A stretch of 63,820 nucleotides of DNA from an uncultured Bacteroidia bacterium (GCA_902779765.1 CACZCQ010000014.1:1-63820); one strand, 5' to 3'; counted from the stretch's first letter, positions 8,480 to 18,000 are shown. Notes: a model not told the origin generated them from the letters alone. Numbers and translations are program-made.

Positions 8480-8863
8480 TCAGGACAGTCCGTCCAGGTC
8501 GGAATCGTCATAGTCACGGAACCACTCCCCGAGCTTCTCTCGAGCCTGGATCTTCACTTCCGGAGTAACGTTCTTTGCCACCGAGTACAGGGCCCACATA
8601 AGGGCGGCGAGGTCGTCGGTATAGCCTACCATTGGCAGGAAATCCGGAATCAGGTCTGTAGGGAGAAGCAGGTAACCTAGGGCTCCGAGTATCTTTGTCC
8701 GGTCGGCCTTGGGAGTCGCAGGATTCCGCACCACATAATACAGGAGCAGAGCCACATAGACAACCTTGATCCCCGCCTTCCTCGCGACCTTCTTGAGCTT
8801 TCCCCAGAACTGGTCGTCCGAGAAATACTTCTTATACTTTTCGTAATTGTCCAATACTTTCAT
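8480..8863 (-). CDS. DUF1232 (YkvA-like) small membrane protein
   Basis: 127 aa. The core GALGYLLLPTDLIPDFLPMVGYTDDLAAL is the DUF1232 signature (LxPxDLIPDxxPxxGxxDDxA), and VVYVALLLYYVV is a likely hydrophobic segment. Molecular function is not established for the family. The start at 8863 (MKVLDNYEKYKK) is preferred to an upstream ATG at 8929 because a -7 box lies at 8871-8878 and the upstream extension would overlap the divergent transporter. First gene of the operon continuing into the ABC-F gene 2 bp downstream. Confidence 0.85.
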   Translation of the reverse strand: MKVLDNYEKYKKYFSDDQFWGKLKKVARKAGIKVVYVALLLYYVVRNPATPKADRTKILGALGYLLLPTDLIPDFLPMVGYTDDLAALMWALYSVAKNVTPEVKIQAREKLGEWFRDYDDSDLDGLS

Positions 8864-8870
8864 AATGTCG

Positions 8871-8878
8871 TAAATATA
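8871..8878 (-). promoter_or_regulatory. -7 element of the DUF1232 gene
   Basis: Minus-strand TATATTTA ending 7 nt before the ATG at 8863, so any leader is only a few bases. It shares a 47-bp divergent intergenic region with the transporter promoter. Confidence 0.55.
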
Positions 8879-8898
8879 CGAAAAATCATCAGAATGAT

Positions 8899-8906
8899 TA
8901 TCTTTG
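8899..8906 (+). promoter_or_regulatory. -7 element of the GlpT-type transporter (leaderless arrangement)
   Basis: TATCTTTG, full consensus, ending 4 nt before the ATG at 8911. Transcription is expected at or next to the start codon. Confidence 0.65.
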
Positions 8907-8910
8907 TAAT

Positions 8911-10290
8911 ATGAGTTCATTCCTTGCACCGCCTCCCTTCAAGGAGGAAATGACCGGCCCCGAGGCCGATTCCAAATACAGGAAACTGCGTCTTCAGGTA
9001 TTCCTTGGCATCTTCATAGGATACGCCGGATTCTACATCGTCCGCAAGAACTTCTCGATGGCCATTCCGGGTCTCGAAGCGCTTGGCTTCAAGACCGAAG
9101 AACTTGCCATCGTACTGTCGATGAATGCCATAGCCTACGGATTCTCGAAATTCCTCATGGCCAGCATCTCCGACAGGAGCGATGCCAGGAAGTTCCTGCC
9201 CCTGGGACTAGTTATGGCCGCCCTGTCGATGGCCTTCATGATAGTTCCTGTGCAGTGGCTGGGAATAGAGCACAAGGGATGGGCGATATTCCTGATGTCC
9301 GCCCTGAACTTCCTCGTCGGCTGGTTCAACGGTATGGGCTGGCCCCCATGCGGAAGGGTCATGACCCGATGGTTCTCCATCAAGGAGAGAGGCACCTGGA
9401 TGTCTGTATGGAACTGTGCCCACAATGTAGGCGGGGCCCTGGTCGGTCCGATGGCCACATACGGGGCGATATGGTTCGGATCCTGGTTCTACGGAGCCCA
9501 TTACGACCATTATTTCCTGATCGGTTCATTCGTGTTTCCCGCAGCAGTTGCGATTCTCATTGCGATCATAGCCTGGTGCCTTATAAGGGATACACCGCAG
9601 TCCTGCGGCCTTCCGTCGATCGAGAAATGGTCCGGCCACGCCTCGAAACACTACACCGAAAAGAGCGAGCAGGTGCTTTCAGTCAAGGAGATATTCCGGT
9701 CAGTCCTTTCGAACAAACTGCTCTGGTACATCGCCTTCGCCAATGCCTTCGTCTACATGGTGCGTTACGGCTGCCTCGACTGGGCGCCCAAGATCCTGAC
9801 CGACAAAGGGATCGACCTGACCAGTACAGGATGGGCTTACTTCGCTTATGAATTCGCGGCAATACCAGGAACCCTCTTCTGCGGATGGCTCAGTGACAAG
9901 GTATTCCATGGGAGGAGGGCCCTTCCTACCATACTGTTCATGGCCCTGGTAGGAGTAGCGATTTTCATTTACTGGCAGAACCTGGACAACCTTACCGTCA
10001 TCATCTCCTGCCTGATCGCGATAGGCTTCTTCATCTACGGTCCTGTCATGCTGATCGGCGTCCAGGCCCTGGACCTTGCACCGAAGAACGCCGCGGGTAC
10101 CGCCGCCGGGCTCACCGGTTTCCTGGGATATGTGCTTGGAACCGCCATACTGGCCAACATCCTCATCGGTTTCACGATGAAGAGTGCCGGGCTGGACACG
10201 GTATTCATCCTTTTCCTCGCCGCCTGCGTAATCTCAATCCTGCTGATGGCGCTGACATACAAGGCGGAGCAATATCTTACGAAGGATTGA
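8911..10290 (+). CDS. MFS organophosphate:phosphate antiporter (GlpT/UhpT family)
   Basis: 459 aa, about 12 membrane segments. The first segment leads into GYAGFYIVRKNFSMAIP, and the loop FNGMGWPPCGRVMTRWF with SVWNCAHNVGGALVGP is the organophosphate:Pi antiporter signature. Expected to import glycerol-3-phosphate or a hexose phosphate across the inner membrane in exchange for phosphate. Start: the ATG at 8911 sits 4 nt after a consensus -7 box and would be leaderless. A second ATG at 8950 follows an AGGAGG at an unusually short 2-nt spacing and cannot be excluded; the 13 residues between are not conserved-looking. It converges with uxaC, 4 bp away. Confidence 0.9.
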   Translation: MSSFLAPPPFKEEMTGPEADSKYRKLRLQVFLGIFIGYAGFYIVRKNFSMAIPGLEALGFKTEELAIVLSMNAIAYGFSKFLMASISDRSDARKFLPLGLVMAALSMAFMIVPVQWLGIEHKGWAIFLMSALNFLVGWFNGMGWPPCGRVMTRWFSIKERGTWMSVWNCAHNVGGALVGPMATYGAIWFGSWFYGAHYDHYFLIGSFVFPAAVAILIAIIAWCLIRDTPQSCGLPSIEKWSGHASKHYTEKSEQVLSVKEIFRSVLSNKLLWYIAFANAFVYMVRYGCLDWAPKILTDKGIDLTSTGWAYFAYEFAAIPGTLFCGWLSDKVFHGRRALPTILFMALVGVAIFIYWQNLDNLTVIISCLIAIGFFIYGPVMLIGVQALDLAPKNAAGTAAGLTGFLGYVLGTAILANILIGFTMKSAGLDTVFILFLAACVISILLMALTYKAEQYLTKD

Positions 10291-10294
10291 CGGC

Positions 10295-11713
10295 CTAGAA
10301 ATCAAAATAGGCCTTCGCGTTGTTGTAGGAGATGTCCCTGACCATCCGGGCGACATCTTCGATCTCACTGGAAGGAATCCTTCCGCTCTCGACATCCGAA
10401 CCGAGCACGTCGCAGAGGATGCGGCGGAAATACTCATGCCTGGGATAGCTGATGAAGCTCCTTGAATCAGTGAGCATGCCTACGAAACGGCTCAGAAGGC
10501 CGAGCATCGAGATGGAATCGAGCTGACGGCGCATTCCGACCTCCTGGTCGAGGAACCACCATCCGGAGCCGAACTGCATCTTGCCGGGGACCGTCCCGTC
10601 ATTGAAATTGTATGCCATCGTGGTGATGACATCATTGTCCTTCGGATTCAGGCAATAAAGGACTGTACGCGCAAGGCGGTCCTCAGCGGCAAGACGGTCG
10701 AAGAACCTGTTCCCTGCAGCGGCCATCTCAAGGTCAAGTATCGAATCGTATCCCGTATCCGGTCCGGCAAGCGAAAACATCTTGGAATTATTGTTCCGGA
10801 TCACTCCAACATGATACTGCTGGGCCCATCCGGCCTCGGCATCCATGACAGCCTGGTCGTGCAGGAAAGCGCTGCGGAACTTCCGGACCTCCGCGTAGGA
10901 AGGTGCCTTGCCCAGAAGGACTTTCTTGAATATCAGTTCGATCTCGACCTGCTTGTAGTCATCGGCATAGAAGGTGTCGAATCCATGGTCGGAAAGCTTG
11001 CAACCCATGGTGGCGAAGAAATCATGACGCTTCTTCAGGGCGTCCTGCAGGTCCGTATATGAATCGATGACCATGTCGGCAGCCTTCCCCAGTTTCCGGA
11101 GATAATCCTTGTATGCAGCGGGATTCTCGATGGCCATGGCCTTGTCAGGCCTCCAGGCAGGAAGTACCTTGGTACCGAAAGGATGCTCCGCTATCTGCTT
11201 GTGCCACCGGAGGTCATCGGCGGGATCGTCGGTAGTACATACGGTTTCAACGTTGAATTTCCTGATCAAGGCCTGCCCCCTGTACTCCTCGGTGGCGAGC
11301 TTTGCATTGCACTCCTCGAAAATCTCCCTGGCCGTCTTCGGACTGAGGATCCTGTCGATTCCGAATACCCTCTTCAGTTCCAGATGGGACCAGTGATAAA
11401 GGGGGTTCCTCATGAGATACGGCATCGTCTCCGCCCACTTGCTGAAGGTTTCCCAGGCGGATGCCTTACCTTCCGTTATGTATTCCTCGCCTACTCCGTT
11501 GGCCCTCATGGCCCTCCACTTGTAATGGTCTCCGGCTTTCCCGTCGATCAGCCAAAGCTGTGTGATGTCCCTGAACTGGATATTCTCAGCTATCTGGCGT
11601 GGATCGAGATGGCAATGGTAGTCAATGATCGGCATATTCTCGGCGCTGCCGTGAAACAGCTCCCGCGCTGTCCCGGTGGACAGCATGAAATCATCGTGGA
11701 TGAAGGATTGCAT
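10295..11713 (-). CDS. uxaC: Glucuronate/galacturonate isomerase
   Basis: 472 aa, the usual UxaC length. It catalyses D-glucuronate to D-fructuronate, or D-galacturonate to D-tagaturonate, the first step of hexuronate catabolism. Seen: the amidohydrolase-like metal motif IIDYHCHLDPRQIAEN near the N-terminus, TTDDPADDLRWH near residue 163, and the conserved MQFGSGWWFLDQ and LGLLSRFVGMLTDSRSFISYPRHEYFRRI blocks near the C-terminus. No uxaB, uxuA or kdgK lies nearby, so it is isolated from the rest of the pathway. It has its own promoter (11739-11746), and a short dyad at 10292-10313 covers its last codons. Confidence 0.96.
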   Translation of the reverse strand: MQSFIHDDFMLSTGTARELFHGSAENMPIIDYHCHLDPRQIAENIQFRDITQLWLIDGKAGDHYKWRAMRANGVGEEYITEGKASAWETFSKWAETMPYLMRNPLYHWSHLELKRVFGIDRILSPKTAREIFEECNAKLATEEYRGQALIRKFNVETVCTTDDPADDLRWHKQIAEHPFGTKVLPAWRPDKAMAIENPAAYKDYLRKLGKAADMVIDSYTDLQDALKKRHDFFATMGCKLSDHGFDTFYADDYKQVEIELIFKKVLLGKAPSYAEVRKFRSAFLHDQAVMDAEAGWAQQYHVGVIRNNNSKMFSLAGPDTGYDSILDLEMAAAGNRFFDRLAAEDRLARTVLYCLNPKDNDVITTMAYNFNDGTVPGKMQFGSGWWFLDQEVGMRRQLDSISMLGLLSRFVGMLTDSRSFISYPRHEYFRRILCDVLGSDVESGRIPSSEIEDVARMVRDISYNNAKAYFDF

Positions 11714-11738
11714 GGCTTGGTATTATTAGTTCAGGATA

Positions 11739-11746
11739 TAAATATA
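11739..11746 (-). promoter_or_regulatory. -7 element of uxaC
   Basis: Minus-strand TATATTTA, the TAnnTTTA variant also seen before the DUF1232 and M49 genes, 25 nt before the ATG. Confidence 0.45.
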
Positions 11747-11797
11747 GCAAATATCTCTGACATATTGTCAGCAATTCCTTATTGGCAGATAATTTGA

Positions 11798-11805
11798 TAT
11801 CTTTG
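11798..11805 (+). promoter_or_regulatory. -7 element of grpE-dnaJ
   Basis: TATCTTTG, full consensus, 29 nt before the grpE ATG. No heat-shock inverted repeat (CIRCE-like) is visible beside it. Confidence 0.65.
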
Positions 11806-11834
11806 CAGTCGTCCGGAAAGAAATTGGACTTAAT

Positions 11835-12389
11835 ATGAGCAAGAAGAGTACGAATACCAACGAAAAGGCAAAGGTTGAAGAGAAAGCGAAACCAGAAGAG
11901 AAGGTAGAAAAAGGGCTCGAAGAAAAGGTCGCGGAACTCCTCAAGGAAAACGAGGAACTAAAGGCAAGCGTAGCCAAGGAGAAGGATGACTATCTCAGGC
12001 TTATGGCTGATTTCGAGAATTTCCGCAGGCATTCCGCCGAGGCTAAGCTGGAGCTTGTCAGTTCAGCTTCTGCTGATACCATCAAAGGGCTTCTCCCCAT
12101 CCTGGACGACTGCGAGAGGGCGATGAAGATGCTTTCCGAAGCCAAGGATGATGTTGCCCTCGAAGGTACCGAACTTATATACAATAAATTGATGGGATAC
12201 CTCAAGACCAAGGGTCTGGAGCCGATCAAGGCCAAGGACGAGAAGTTCGACACGGATTTCCACGAAGCCGTGGCGCAGGTCCCTGTTCCCGAAGAGGACA
12301 GGAAAGGACTGGTCTTCGATGTTGTCCAAACCGGCTATACCCTTTCCGGAAAGGTTATCCGCTATGCGAAGGTCGTAGTGGGAATATAG
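11835..12389 (+). CDS. grpE: Nucleotide exchange factor GrpE
   Basis: 184 aa. GrpE is the homodimeric co-chaperone that releases ADP from DnaK. The Lys/Glu-rich N-terminal half is a long coiled coil (about 5-60), followed by the conserved YLRLMADFENFRRHS helix and the C-terminal beta domain with FDTDFHEAVAQVPVPEED and a GYTLSGKVIRYAKVVV ending. It is 13 bp upstream of dnaJ and clearly co-transcribed; dnaK is not in the window. Confidence 0.96.
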   Translation: MSKKSTNTNEKAKVEEKAKPEEKVEKGLEEKVAELLKENEELKASVAKEKDDYLRLMADFENFRRHSAEAKLELVSSASADTIKGLLPILDDCERAMKMLSEAKDDVALEGTELIYNKLMGYLKTKGLEPIKAKDEKFDTDFHEAVAQVPVPEEDRKGLVFDVVQTGYTLSGKVIRYAKVVVGI

Positions 12390-12402
12390 GAGATTCGGAA
12401 AC

Positions 12403-13590
12403 ATGGCAGAAAAGAGAGACTACTACGAGGTTCTTGGCGTTGCCAAGACAGCGACCGCCGATGAGATAAAACTGGCCTACAGGAAGGCTGCCATGAAATG
12501 GCATCCGGACCGTTGGGTAGAAGGTACCGAAGCGGAGAAGAAGACCGCTGAGGAAAGGTTCAAGGAGGCATCGGAGGCATATTCAGTACTCAGCGACCCG
12601 GACAAGAAGGCCAAGTATGACCAGTTCGGTTTCGCAGGAGTCGACAGCCAGGGAGCACCTGACTTCAGCGGAGGCTTCGGAAACCTCGAAGACCTTCTGA
12701 GGGACCTGTTCGGAGGAGGTTTCGGAGGATTCGGAGGCGGTTTCAGCGGTTTCGGCTTCGGAAACGGTGGCTCCACCAGGACCCAGGCCAGGGTATACAA
12801 GGGCCGTGACATCCGAACGAGGGTGCGCCTTACCCTTGATGAGATAGCCAAGGGTGTCGAGAAGGAGATCACCATTGAGCGCAACCGTCCCTGCCCCGAC
12901 TGCGGAGGCCGTGGGACCAAGAATGCATCAGATGTCAAGACCTGTCCCAACTGCAAGGGTACCGGTCAGGTCCAGCACGTGACAAATTCCCTGTTCGGCA
13001 GGACGATGACATATTCCACCTGTCCGCAATGCGGTGGCGAAGGAAAGGTGATAACCAATCCCTGCCGCACCTGCGGCGGCACAGGTCTCGTCCGCAGGAA
13101 GGAGACCGTAAAGGTCAAGATTCCTGCCGGAGTGGAAGACGGAATGCAGCTTACGATCCGGGGAGAGGGACATGCAGCGCCCCATAACGGAGTCAACGGC
13201 GACCTGCTGGTGATAATCGAGGAAGTCGCTCATTCCAACCTCAAGCGCGACGGCAACAACCTTTTCTATACCACCACGATTTCGGTAACAGATGCAATCC
13301 TGGGTACGGAGATAGCCGTTCCCTGCCTGGACGGGACGTACAAGGTCAAGGTGGACCCGGGCACCCAGTCCGGAGCTGTCATCAAACTTCGCGGCAAAGG
13401 ATTGCCTGCGGTCAGCGGTTATGGAAGCGGTACTGGAGACATGTATGTCAAGATCCTGGTCTGGATACCCAAGAAGCTTTCCAATGACGAGAAGGTGGCG
13501 CTTCAGGGAATGAGGGCCAGCCGTTCATTCACCCCCGATCCGTCACGCGAAGACAAGGCTGTTTTCGACAAGATCAAGGATATTTTCTAG
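12403..13590 (+). CDS. dnaJ: Chaperone protein DnaJ
   Basis: 395 aa. DnaJ is the Hsp40 co-chaperone that delivers substrate to DnaK and stimulates its ATPase. Domains in order: J domain with the HPD triad near residue 35 (KWHPDRW), Gly/Phe-rich linker (about 83-120), a zinc region with four CxxCxGxG-type repeats (CPDCGGRG, CPNCKGTG, CPQCGGEG, CRTCGGTG; about 165-225), and the C-terminal substrate-binding domains. Type I DnaJ, complete. Second gene of the grpE operon. Confidence 0.97.
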   Translation: MAEKRDYYEVLGVAKTATADEIKLAYRKAAMKWHPDRWVEGTEAEKKTAEERFKEASEAYSVLSDPDKKAKYDQFGFAGVDSQGAPDFSGGFGNLEDLLRDLFGGGFGGFGGGFSGFGFGNGGSTRTQARVYKGRDIRTRVRLTLDEIAKGVEKEITIERNRPCPDCGGRGTKNASDVKTCPNCKGTGQVQHVTNSLFGRTMTYSTCPQCGGEGKVITNPCRTCGGTGLVRRKETVKVKIPAGVEDGMQLTIRGEGHAAPHNGVNGDLLVIIEEVAHSNLKRDGNNLFYTTTISVTDAILGTEIAVPCLDGTYKVKVDPGTQSGAVIKLRGKGLPAVSGYGSGTGDMYVKILVWIPKKLSNDEKVALQGMRASRSFTPDPSREDKAVFDKIKDIF

Positions 13591-13617
13591 AAAAAGGAAA
13601 ATATTCTCCAAAAAGTT

Positions 13618-13647
13618 TTTGCGATTGTAAAATAATTCTTACTTTTG
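13618..13647 (+). promoter_or_regulatory. rplS promoter (-33 and -7)
   Basis: TTTG at 13618-13621, an 18-nt spacer and TACTTTTG at 13640-13647 form a textbook Bacteroidota sigma promoter. The leader that follows (about 70 nt) can pair GCAAC near 13664 with GTTGC near 13700, a possible ribosomal-protein leader hairpin. Confidence 0.75.
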
Positions 13648-13720
13648 CAGTCCAAAATTAAAGCAACCTCTTGCGGGTCGTTATCAGATGTGCGTAATGT
13701 TGCAATAAAAGTATTGAGTG

Positions 13721-14110
13721 ATGGATTTAATGAAAATTGTAGAGCAGTCTTTCGCTAACGAGAAAGTTGCTGAGTTCCCGAAATTCAAGGCCGGTGACAC
13801 AATCACCGTTACCTATAGGATCAAGGAAGGTGACAAGGAAAGGCTCCAGAACTTCAGGGGCGTTGTCATCCAGGAAAGGGGCGCTACCCCGACCACCAGG
13901 ACATTCACTGTCCGCAAGGTTTCCGGTGGAATCGGTGTCGAGAGGATTTTCCCCTTCCAGTCTCCGTTCATCGAGAAGATCGAACTGAACAAGGTCGGTA
14001 AGGTCCGCAGGGCCAGGATATTCTACCTGCGTAATCTCTCCGGTAAGAAGGCCAGGATCAAGGAGCGCAAGTACTCCGGTCCCAAGACCGAGGAGAAGGC
14101 CGCCGAATAG
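13721..14110 (+). CDS. rplS: 50S ribosomal protein bL19
   Basis: 129 aa. bL19 sits at the 30S-50S interface. The conserved [26 protein letters not shown] core and the [20 protein letters not shown] tail are present. The start is taken as ATG 13721 (MDLMKIVEQ), matching family N-termini, rather than the GTG at 13718. It is followed within 8 bp by tRNA-Arg with no terminator between, so the tRNA is probably on the same transcript. Confidence 0.95.
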   Translation: MDLMKIVEQSFANEKVAEFPKFKAGDTITVTYRIKEGDKERLQNFRGVVIQERGATPTTRTFTVRKVSGGIGVERIFPFQSPFIEKIELNKVGKVRRARIFYLRNLSGKKARIKERKYSGPKTEEKAAE

Positions 14111-14117
14111 AGCCATT

Positions 14118-14191
14118 GGTCCCCTAGCTCAACTGAATAGAGCATCTGACTACGGATCAGAAGGTTACAGGTTTGAATCCTGTGGGGATCA
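14118..14191 (+). tRNA. tRNA-Arg (anticodon ACG)
   Basis: 74 nt cloverleaf. The acceptor stem GGTCCCC pairs with GGGGATC, and the anticodon stem TCTGA/TCAGA encloses CTACGGA with anticodon ACG. The T-arm contains GGTTTGAATCC. CCA is not encoded. It lies 7 bp after rplS. Confidence 0.95.
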
Positions 14192-14197
14192 CGAAAA

Positions 14198-14222
14198 GGC
14201 GCAGCGAAGTCTGCGCTTTTTT
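14198..14222 (+). terminator. Terminator after tRNA-Arg
   Basis: GGCGCAG/CTGCGC stem followed by six T (14217-14222), ending the rplS, tRNA-Arg transcript. Confidence 0.85.
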
Positions 14223-14230
14223 CAACTAAA

Positions 14231-14303
14231 GCGGAATTAGCTCAGTTGGTAGAGCATCAGCTTCCCAAGCTGAGGGTCGCGAGTTCGAATCTCGTATTCC
14301 GCT
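14231..14303 (+). tRNA. tRNA-Gly (anticodon CCC)
   Basis: 73 nt. Acceptor GCGGAAT pairs with ATTCCGC; the anticodon arm TCAGC/GCTGA encloses TTCCCAA, anticodon CCC; the T-loop is TTCGAAT; CCA not encoded. The last 19 bases recur downstream (14475-14493). Confidence 0.95.
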
Positions 14304-14351
14304 CATTAAAGAAAGACAGACAGCCATCAGGTTGCCTGTCTTTGTTTTATG
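14285..14351 (+). repeat. Direct repeat copy A: tRNA-Gly 3' end plus terminator
   Basis: It starts in the T-loop of tRNA-Gly and continues through a terminator hairpin (AAAGACAG paired with CTGTCTTT, 14312-14343, followed by GTTTT). Copy B at 14475-14543 is nearly identical. The hairpin ends tRNA-Gly transcription. Confidence 0.85.
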
Positions 14352-14474
14352 CACTGCATTCCCGGATTCGGACGAGCGAGCCTCATCGCTCCCCTGTAAT
14401 AGGGGAGCTGGCCGAGCGAACGCGAGGACTGAGGGGTCATTGAAGGCGCGAATGCCCGAGGCGACGCCTCGGGC
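14352..14474. repeat. Palindromic insert between duplicated tRNA-Gly ends
   Basis: No gene. It contains GCTCCCCT-GTAAT-AGGGGAGC (14388-14408, perfect 8-bp arms) and the 21-bp near-perfect palindrome GCCCGAGGCG-A-CGCCTCGGGC (14454-14474), whose right end abuts copy B. Base composition is much more GC-rich than the surrounding spacers. It looks like a dispersed structured repeat. Apparent reading frames through it are artefacts. Confidence 0.6.
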
Positions 14475-14543
14475 TCGAATCTCGTATTCCGCTCATCAAA
14501 AAGAAAGACAGACAGCCGTCAGGTTGCCTGTCTTTGTTTTATG
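14475..14543. repeat. Direct repeat copy B, also the bactofilin terminator
   Basis: Second copy of the tRNA-Gly tail and hairpin. On the minus strand its hairpin (14504-14535) is followed by CTTTTT and lies 26 bp after the bactofilin stop, so it can terminate that gene as well. Confidence 0.8.
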
Positions 14544-14568
14544 GATTAAACCCGGAGAACCGATGGTT

Positions 14569-15069
14569 CTAGGCTTCGGGAATCTCGTCAGTTGCAGGAG
14601 CCGCGAAAGGGGATGTGCCGTTACCCACGCTGTAGGTATCGTCCTCGACCTCGGGCTCGGGAACATCGTACATAGCCGGGCGCTCCCCGCTGGTCAGCTG
14701 ATTGAACTCATTCTCGTCGATCATCTTGCAGCTGCCATTGAAAGTAGCGTCCAGGTCGACCTGGAGACGGCGGATATGGAGGTCTCCGTCGACAACGCAG
14801 GTGGATTTGAGGCTGAGGGTATCCTTCACATAGAAGTTGCCGTTGATCCTTCCCCAGAAATCGCAGTTGGAGCACACGATGTCACCCTTGATGACCGCTT
14901 TCTCACCCACGACCACCTTGGCCTGGGAAACTACCTTTCCTTCGAAAGTACCATCGATCCTGATGTCATTGGGGGATGTGATCTCTCCCTTGATGGTTGA
15001 GCCGGCAGAAATCCTGCTGATGTCGTTAACACCTACGGACTCACCTGTCCTGTCAAAACTTGATGCCAT
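14569..15069 (-). CDS. Bactofilin (polymer-forming cytoskeletal protein)
   Basis: 166 aa. Bactofilins self-assemble into membrane-associated filaments that localise cell-wall enzymes. The central beta-helical DUF583 repeats are visible (ISAGSTIKGEITSPNDIRIDGTFEGKV... and following turns, about 20-115); the acidic C-terminal tail (about 120-166) is not conserved. Start set at 15069 (MASSFDRTGE), since the upstream ATG at 15099 overlaps the secA stop and adds a non-family extension. It is 30 bp downstream of secA on the same strand, so probably co-transcribed, and ends at the copy B hairpin. Confidence 0.9.
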   Translation of the reverse strand: MASSFDRTGESVGVNDISRISAGSTIKGEITSPNDIRIDGTFEGKVVSQAKVVVGEKAVIKGDIVCSNCDFWGRINGNFYVKDTLSLKSTCVVDGDLHIRRLQVDLDATFNGSCKMIDENEFNQLTSGERPAMYDVPEPEVEDDTYSVGNGTSPFAAPATDEIPEA

Positions 15070-15099
15070 ATTCTTTATCTTTAAAATATTAATATTCAA

Positions 15100-18000
15100 T
15101 TAAACAAGACCGGCGCCGTGGCAGTTCTTGTACTTCTTGCCCGAGCCGCAGGGGCACGGATCATTCCTTCCGACCTTCTTCTCGACGTGGACCGGAGCGT
15201 TTGCCTTCTGCTCTCCGTTAGTGACCAGGTCGTTGCGTCTTGTCTGCATCTGGCTCATGTCAGTCCTGCGGCGGGGAGCCTGAGCGGGGCGGGCCTCGCT
15301 CTCATCCCTCAGCGGGACGAATGCCCTGAGGAGGAATGAAAGGACGTCCTTGTTCAGATCCTCGAGCATGGAGGCGAAGAGGTTGTAGCTCTCGAGCTTA
15401 TAAACCACCAGAGGATCCTTCTGCTCATAAGCGGCATTCTGCACGCTGGTACGGAGGTCGTCCATCTCGCGGAGATGCTGCTTCCAGTGCTCGTCAATCT
15501 GGTAAAGGATGATGGTACGGCTCAGGGCTTTTGCTATCTCCTTGCCCTGGGTATTGTAGGCTTTCTCGAGATTCACGCTGAGTGTAAGCATCTTCCTTCC
15601 GTCGGAAATCGGGATGGCGATGTTCTGGTACATGCTCCCCTGCTTCTCGAAGATCTGCTTGATGAACGGATAAACCTTCTCGGCAAGGGTATTCATCCTG
15701 CGGTCATAAACCTCCTGCATATGCTTGCAGAGAGCCTCAGAGAGTTCCTCCGGCTTTGCATTCGAGAAGAATGACTCGTCGAATCCGAGGTCTATGGAGA
15801 GCTGCCCCATCACATATTCCTCGAAATTCTGGTAGGACATCCCCTCGGCCCTGCCGGCGATAAGGGAAGCGGAGTCGATCATCATGTTCAGCACATCGAT
15901 CTCGATCCTTTCTCCCGAAAGGGCATTGCGACGGCGGGCGTACACAGCCTCACGCTGATAGTTCATCACGTCGTCATATTCAAGTAGCCTCTTACGGATA
16001 CCGAAGTTGTTCTCCTCGACCTTCTTCTGTGCATTCTCGATGGATTTCGAGAGCATTCCGTTGACAAGCGCCTCATCGTCAGCCATTCCCAACTTGTCCA
16101 CCACTCCGGCTATCCTTTCAGAGCCGAAGAGACGCATCAGCTTATCCTCGAGGGAGATGTAGAACTCTGAGGAACCGGGGTCTCCCTGACGTCCGGAACG
16201 GCCGCGGAGCTGGCGGTCGACACGGCGGCTGTCGTGTCTCTCGGTACCGATGATCGCAAGACCTCCCGCCGCCTTGACCTCCGGGGAAAGCTTGATATCG
16301 GTTCCACGACCGGCCATGTTCGTGGCGATGGTCACGGTACTTGACTGTCCGGCCTGGGCCACGATCTCTGCCTCACGGGCGTGCTCCTTGGCATTCAGGA
16401 CGTTATGCCTGATACCCCTCATTCGGAGCATTCGGCTCAGGAGCTCGGATGTCTCGACATCCGTCGTACCCACGAGCACCGGCCTTCCGGCATCGGTCAG
16501 TTCCTTGACCTTGTTGATGACGGCCATGTACTTGGCCTTCTTGGTCTTGTATATGAGGTCATCCTGGTCGTCCCTGATGACGGGACGGTTGGTAGGGATC
16601 ACGACCACGTCGAGCTTGTAGATGGACCAGAACTCACCGGCCTCAGTCTCGGCAGTACCGGTCATACCGGCCAGCTTGTGATACATCCTGAAGTAGTTCT
16701 GCAGGGTGATGGTGGCGAATGTCTGGGTCGCAGCCTCTACCTTCACGTTTTCCTTGGCCTCGACCGCCTGATGAAGTCCGTCGCTCCAGCGGCGTCCTTC
16801 CATTATACGGCCGGTCTGCTCGTCGACTATCTTCACCTTGTTGTCGATGACGATGTAGTCGACATCCTTCTGGAACATGGCATAAGCCTTCAGGAGCTGG
16901 ATCATCGTATGCACACGCTCGCTCTTGAGGGAATATTCCTCCATGAGTTTGTCCTGCTGCTCCTGCTTCTCCTCGAGGGAGAGTTCCTCGTTCTTCTTGA
17001 TATCGGCGATCTTGCTGCCCATGTCGGGAAGGACGAAGAAATCGGGATCGGACACCGCATTGGCCAGGGCGTCATGTCCCTTGTCGGTCAACTCGACTGA
17101 ATGCTGCTGCTCGCTGATCACGAAGTAGAGCTCGTCGGTGACGATATGCATCTGGCTCTCATTGTCCTGCATATAGAAGTTTTCAGACTTCTGCATCAGG
17201 GCTTTCATACCCTGCTCGCTGAGGAACTTGATCAGGGGCTGGTATTTAGGCAAGCCTTTGTAAGCCCTGAACAGGAGCATGCCGCCTTCGTCCATCTTTC
17301 CGGCGGATATCGCCTTCTTGGCATCATTGAGGACCTGGTTGACGAGATTGCGCTGTTTCTGGTACAGGCTCTCCACATAAGGCCTGAACTCCATGTACTG
17401 CTCGTCATCCTCAGCCTTGGCTACGGGACCGGAGATGATCAGAGGGGTACGGGCATCATCGATGAGGACCGAGTCGACCTCGTCGACGATGGCGTAATGA
17501 TGCTTCCTCTGGACCAGGTCGGTCATATTCACCGCCATGTTGTCACGGAGGTAATCGAAACCGAATTCGTTGTTGGTACCGAAGGTTATGTCGCAGTTGT
17601 ATGCCCTCTTGCGTGCATCGCTGTTGGGTTCGTGCTTGTCGATACAGTCGACGGAAAGGCCGTGGAACATGTAGAGAGGGCCCATCCACTCGGAGTCACG
17701 CTTGGACAGATAGTCGTTGACGGTGACAACGTGGACTCCCTTTCCGGCAAGGGCATTGAGGAATACCGGCAGAGTGGCCACAAGGGTTTTGCCCTCACCG
17801 GTCGCCATCTCCGCGATGCTGCCCATCTGCTCCTTGTTGGATTTCACTCCTCCGTTGAGGACGATTCCACCGATAAGCTGGACATCGTAATGGACCATGT
17901 CCCAGGTGATCTCGTTGCCGCCGGCTACCCAATGATTGTAATATATGGCCTTTTCACCATCGATGGACACGAAATCGTGGTTGATGCTGAGATCCTTGTC

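Noticed and set aside
14246-15000. Apparent plus-strand proteins running from tRNA-Gly through the palindromic insert
   Set aside because: They read through a tRNA, two hairpins and bactofilin antisense; this is a structured repeat, not coding.
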